Assembly: GCF_001428605.1 (NCBI RefSeq)
Contig: NZ_LMID01000014.1
Location: 186,972-250,971 of the forward strand
Origin: Sphingomonas sp. Root720
Lineage (GTDB): Bacteria > Pseudomonadota > Alphaproteobacteria > Sphingomonadales > Sphingomonadaceae
Direction of reading: 5' to 3'
DNA: 64,000 nucleotides
The notes beneath the pieces are model-generated. The model was given only the letters and a program-made list of their open reading frames with translations, was not told the DNA's origin and did not search any database. The position numbers and the translations under genes were made by a program. Below, piece after piece: positions 61,971 through 64,000 of this stretch (positions are counted from its first letter, which is position 1; every line of letters starts with the position of its first letter).

Positions 61971-63221
61971 TCAGTGTGCGATGCCAGAACCGGCGGCTTC
62001 GTCGATGAGCGCGCCGGTGGTGAAGCGCTCGAGTGAGAAAGGCTCGGCGAGCGGGTGGGGGCTCAGGGTGGCGAGCTGGTGCGCCAGCATCGTCCCGCCG
62101 ACCGGGATCGCCTTGAATCCGCCAGTCCCCCAGCCACAGTCTAGAAAGAGCCCCGGCACCGGCGACGGGCCGATGATTGGGCTGCTGTCGGGTACAACGT
62201 CGACGATGCCCGCCCACTGGCGCAGCAGGCGCACCCGGCCCAGCGCCGGATATTGCGCGGCGACCGCGCCCAGCACATTGCGGATTATCGGCATGTTCCC
62301 GCGCTGTGCGTAGGAAGGATAGAGATCCAGCGCGCCGCCGATGACGAGGCCACCCTTGTCCGACTGGCTCATGTAGACGCCGGTCGCCGGCGACAGGATG
62401 ACGGTGTCGAGCACCGGCTTCAGCGGTTCCGACACGAACGCCTGCAACGCATAGCTGGTGATCGGCAGGCGGAAGCCCACCATCTCGGCAAGCCGGCTCG
62501 AATGGCCTGCGACGGCGACCCCGATCCGCTTCGATGCGATCGGCCCGCGCGAGGTATCCACCCCAATCACCGCGCCGTCGGCGCCGCGCCGGAACCCGGT
62601 GACTTCGCAATTCTGGATGATGTCGACGCCCAGCGCATCCGCGGCCCGGGCATAGCCCCACACGACCGCGTCGTGCCGGGCAGTACCGGCGCGCTTCTGG
62701 ATCAGTCCTCCGAACACCGGGAAGCGGGCGCTGGGCGATATGTCGAGAATCGGCACGCGGCGCGCGATCTCGGCTGGCGACAGGAATTCCGCATTGACCC
62801 CGTTAAGCCGCATCGCCCCGGCCTGGCGATGCGCCAGCTCGACATCGTGCAGACTGTGCGCCAGCGAGATCATGCCGCGCTGGCTGAACATCACATTATA
62901 GTTCAGCTCGCGCGAAAGCCCCTCGTAGAGCCTCAGCGAATGATCATACATCCGGGCGCTGGCGCGATAATAATAGTTGGACCGGATCGCGGTGGTGTTC
63001 CGACCGCTGTTGCCGCCGCCGATCCAGCCCTTCTCCAGCACCGCCACCCGATGGATGCCGAACGTCCGGGCCAGATAATAGGCGGTCGCGAGGCCGTGGC
63101 CGCCGCCGCCGATGATGATGACGTCATAGTCGGATTTCGGATCGGGCGAGCGCCAGGCGGGCTTCCAGCCGCGCTGCCCCTTCAATCCCTGCTTGAAAAC
63201 ATTCCACGCCGAATAGCGCAT
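61971..63221 (-). CDS. soxB: sarcosine oxidase beta subunit
   Basis: About 416 residues from ATG 63221 (MRYSAWNVFKQGLKGQRGWK); 23 codons further upstream are in frame but unlike the family start. The FAD fold is VIIIGGGGHGLATAYYLAR, and H183 in GTARHDAVVWGY is the covalent FMN site of the family. CGWGTGGFKAIPVGG is the C-terminal flavin motif. An operator-like dyad is centred about 24 bases before the start. It begins the operon soxB-soxD-soxA-soxG-purU-folD. Confidence 0.93.
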   Translation of the reverse strand: MRYSAWNVFKQGLKGQRGWKPAWRSPDPKSDYDVIIIGGGGHGLATAYYLARTFGIHRVAVLEKGWIGGGNSGRNTTAIRSNYYYRASARMYDHSLRLYEGLSRELNYNVMFSQRGMISLAHSLHDVELAHRQAGAMRLNGVNAEFLSPAEIARRVPILDISPSARFPVFGGLIQKRAGTARHDAVVWGYARAADALGVDIIQNCEVTGFRRGADGAVIGVDTSRGPIASKRIGVAVAGHSSRLAEMVGFRLPITSYALQAFVSEPLKPVLDTVILSPATGVYMSQSDKGGLVIGGALDLYPSYAQRGNMPIIRNVLGAVAAQYPALGRVRLLRQWAGIVDVVPDSSPIIGPSPVPGLFLDCGWGTGGFKAIPVGGTMLAHQLATLSPHPLAEPFSLERFTTGALIDEAAGSGIAH

Positions 63222-63238
63222 CTTAGTTCCACCTATAA

Positions 63239-63252
63239 ATACAGAATTGTAT
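63239..63252. promoter_or_regulatory. operator-like dyad ATACA-N4-TGTAT (soxB)
   Basis: Perfect 5-bp arms with spacer GAAT, 18 bases upstream of the soxB start and within the 77-base gap after tetR. It probably overlaps the sox leader or promoter. The same dyad lies beyond the start of tetR and before the amidohydrolase gene at 14.8 kb. Confidence 0.6.
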
Positions 63253-63298
63253 TTCTCAGTCGAAAAGGTTCGATCCGGAAAACCACTCATAAGATTTT

Positions 63299-63922
63299 CT
63301 ATTTCATCAGATTACTGAACAGGACCGCGGTGTAGCGATCGACAAGCGCCCACCGGTCCTCGGCGGTTTCCTGCATGCCGATCGCATAATAGCCGACCTG
63401 ATGAAAATAAGTGATCCGCGCCCGGATCATCGCCTCGTCGGCGTCGAAGCCGACGTCGCGGAACAGTTCCTCCAGCGCCTGGAGACGAATACCGTCGACC
63501 GCCCTGACGATCTCGGCGATCGGCGGCGAGAGTGCCGCCCAGGCGCGGACCGCGCTGTCATAGGCCTCGCTGAAACCACGCCCTTCGATGTAGAGTTCGG
63601 CGAGGCCCCGCATCCGATCCTTCGGCGGTGCGTCGGACTGGAGTACCCGCAGCATCGGCGTCGTGTTCCATTCCCGCCAGTCCTCGATCAGCGCTTCGAG
63701 CAATTCGTCGCGGCTCTTGAAGCGCCAGTAGAAACCGCCCCGCGTCACGCCCGCCACCTTGGCGAGTCGGTCGATCTTCACGGCGACGATGCCTTCGCTG
63801 ATCAGCATTTCCCGAGCGATACGGACCCAGTCTTCGGTCGACGGCGTATGCTCAGGCGGCGGCGTGCGCACCCAAGATCGCTTCCGCCTGATCCCATTTG
63901 CCTTTCCCGATTGCTCAATCAT
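63299..63922 (-). CDS. TetR-family transcriptional regulator
   Basis: A 207-residue regulator. The N-terminal HTH is AREMLISEGIVAVKIDRLAK then VAGVTRGGFYWRFKSRDELL (residues 38-76), typical TetR. The C-terminal ligand domain is helical. It lies just upstream of soxB on the same strand and may be co-transcribed or regulate it through the dyad. The dyad at 63966-63979, 44 bases before its own start, suggests autoregulation. The ligand is unknown. Confidence 0.92.
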   Translation of the reverse strand: MIEQSGKANGIRRKRSWVRTPPPEHTPSTEDWVRIAREMLISEGIVAVKIDRLAKVAGVTRGGFYWRFKSRDELLEALIEDWREWNTTPMLRVLQSDAPPKDRMRGLAELYIEGRGFSEAYDSAVRAWAALSPPIAEIVRAVDGIRLQALEELFRDVGFDADEAMIRARITYFHQVGYYAIGMQETAEDRWALVDRYTAVLFSNLMK

Positions 63923-63965
63923 CGAGACCCGTTCGCGGATTCTGTCAACACCTGTGAACTGGACA

Positions 63966-63979
63966 ATACAATGATGTAT
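63966..63979. promoter_or_regulatory. operator-like dyad ATACA-N4-TGTAT (tetR)
   Basis: Perfect arms with spacer ATGA, 44 bases upstream of the tetR start and near the window end. Of the shared dyads this is closest to site 1 at 14744 (spacer ATGC versus ATGA). It may also serve a divergent gene beyond base 64000. Confidence 0.6.
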
Positions 63980-64000
63980 TCTAATGTCAACGGGTTCAGC

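Noticed and set aside
1-64000. CRISPR array, rRNA genes, prophage structural genes
   Set aside because: No regularly spaced direct repeats, rRNA-like sequence, or capsid, tail or terminase motifs were seen.

Overview
The window looks like the chromosome of a GC-rich alphaproteobacterium of the Sphingomonadaceae (Sphingomonas, Rhizorhabdus, Sphingobium or Novosphingobium type). The reasons are two large TonB-dependent receptors beside catabolic genes, a small protein resembling the sphingomonad DUF6771 family, the DUF3489-DUF2924-serine recombinase trio often seen in sphingomonads, and intergenic mosaics of short repeats of a kind I associate with this family.

Region 1 (1-12.3 kb) is ordinary core genome: lytic transglycosylase (cut by the window edge), a UDG-like protein, ETF-quinone oxidoreductase, an ECF41 sigma factor with its carboxymuconolactone-decarboxylase partner, ispE, a TPR protein, a cyclophilin, a flavin reductase, infA, maf, an RNase E/G homologue, yacG and tRNA-Phe(GAA). 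The accessory part starts just after the tRNA.

Region 2 (12.8-29.0 kb) holds a cation/proton antiporter and then a one-directional cluster: amidohydrolase, LuxR/MalT-like regulator, TonB receptor, zinc-type dehydrogenase, hydantoinase/oxoprolinase subunits A and B, an M19 dipeptidase homologue with an altered metal site, an ornithine-cyclodeaminase homologue and a second zinc-type dehydrogenase. It reads as a system for taking up and opening a cyclic amide, hydantoin or peptide-like compound. The substrate is not known.

Region 3 (29.8-51.9 kb) is a large catabolic island. The lower pathway is recognisable: hydroxyquinol 1,2-dioxygenase and maleylacetate reductase make 3-oxoadipate, which PcaIJ and a PcaF-type thiolase would carry to succinyl-CoA and acetyl-CoA. 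The thiolase carries a frameshift that removes its last catalytic motif. The upper pathway is unusual: a LinA-like NTF2 protein between two short-chain dehydrogenases, a TonB receptor, more dehydrogenases, a metallo-beta-lactamase-fold hydrolase, a stand-alone acyltransferase domain of the 2-oxoacid dehydrogenase type, an FAD monooxygenase, a DUF1330 protein, an epoxide hydrolase, an old yellow enzyme and a GST. LysR and AraC regulators sit inside.

Region 4 (52.4-56.4 kb) is mobile DNA: the serine recombinase trio and an IS3-family element with a frameshifted orfA. Region 5 (56.4-64 kb) is a heterotetrameric sarcosine oxidase operon, soxBDAG-purU-folD, next to a TetR gene. An ATACA-N4-TGTAT dyad occurs before soxB, before tetR and, 49 kb away, before the amidohydrolase of region 2. 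This suggests that the sarcosine/C1 module and the cyclic-amide cluster may share a regulator or regulator type.
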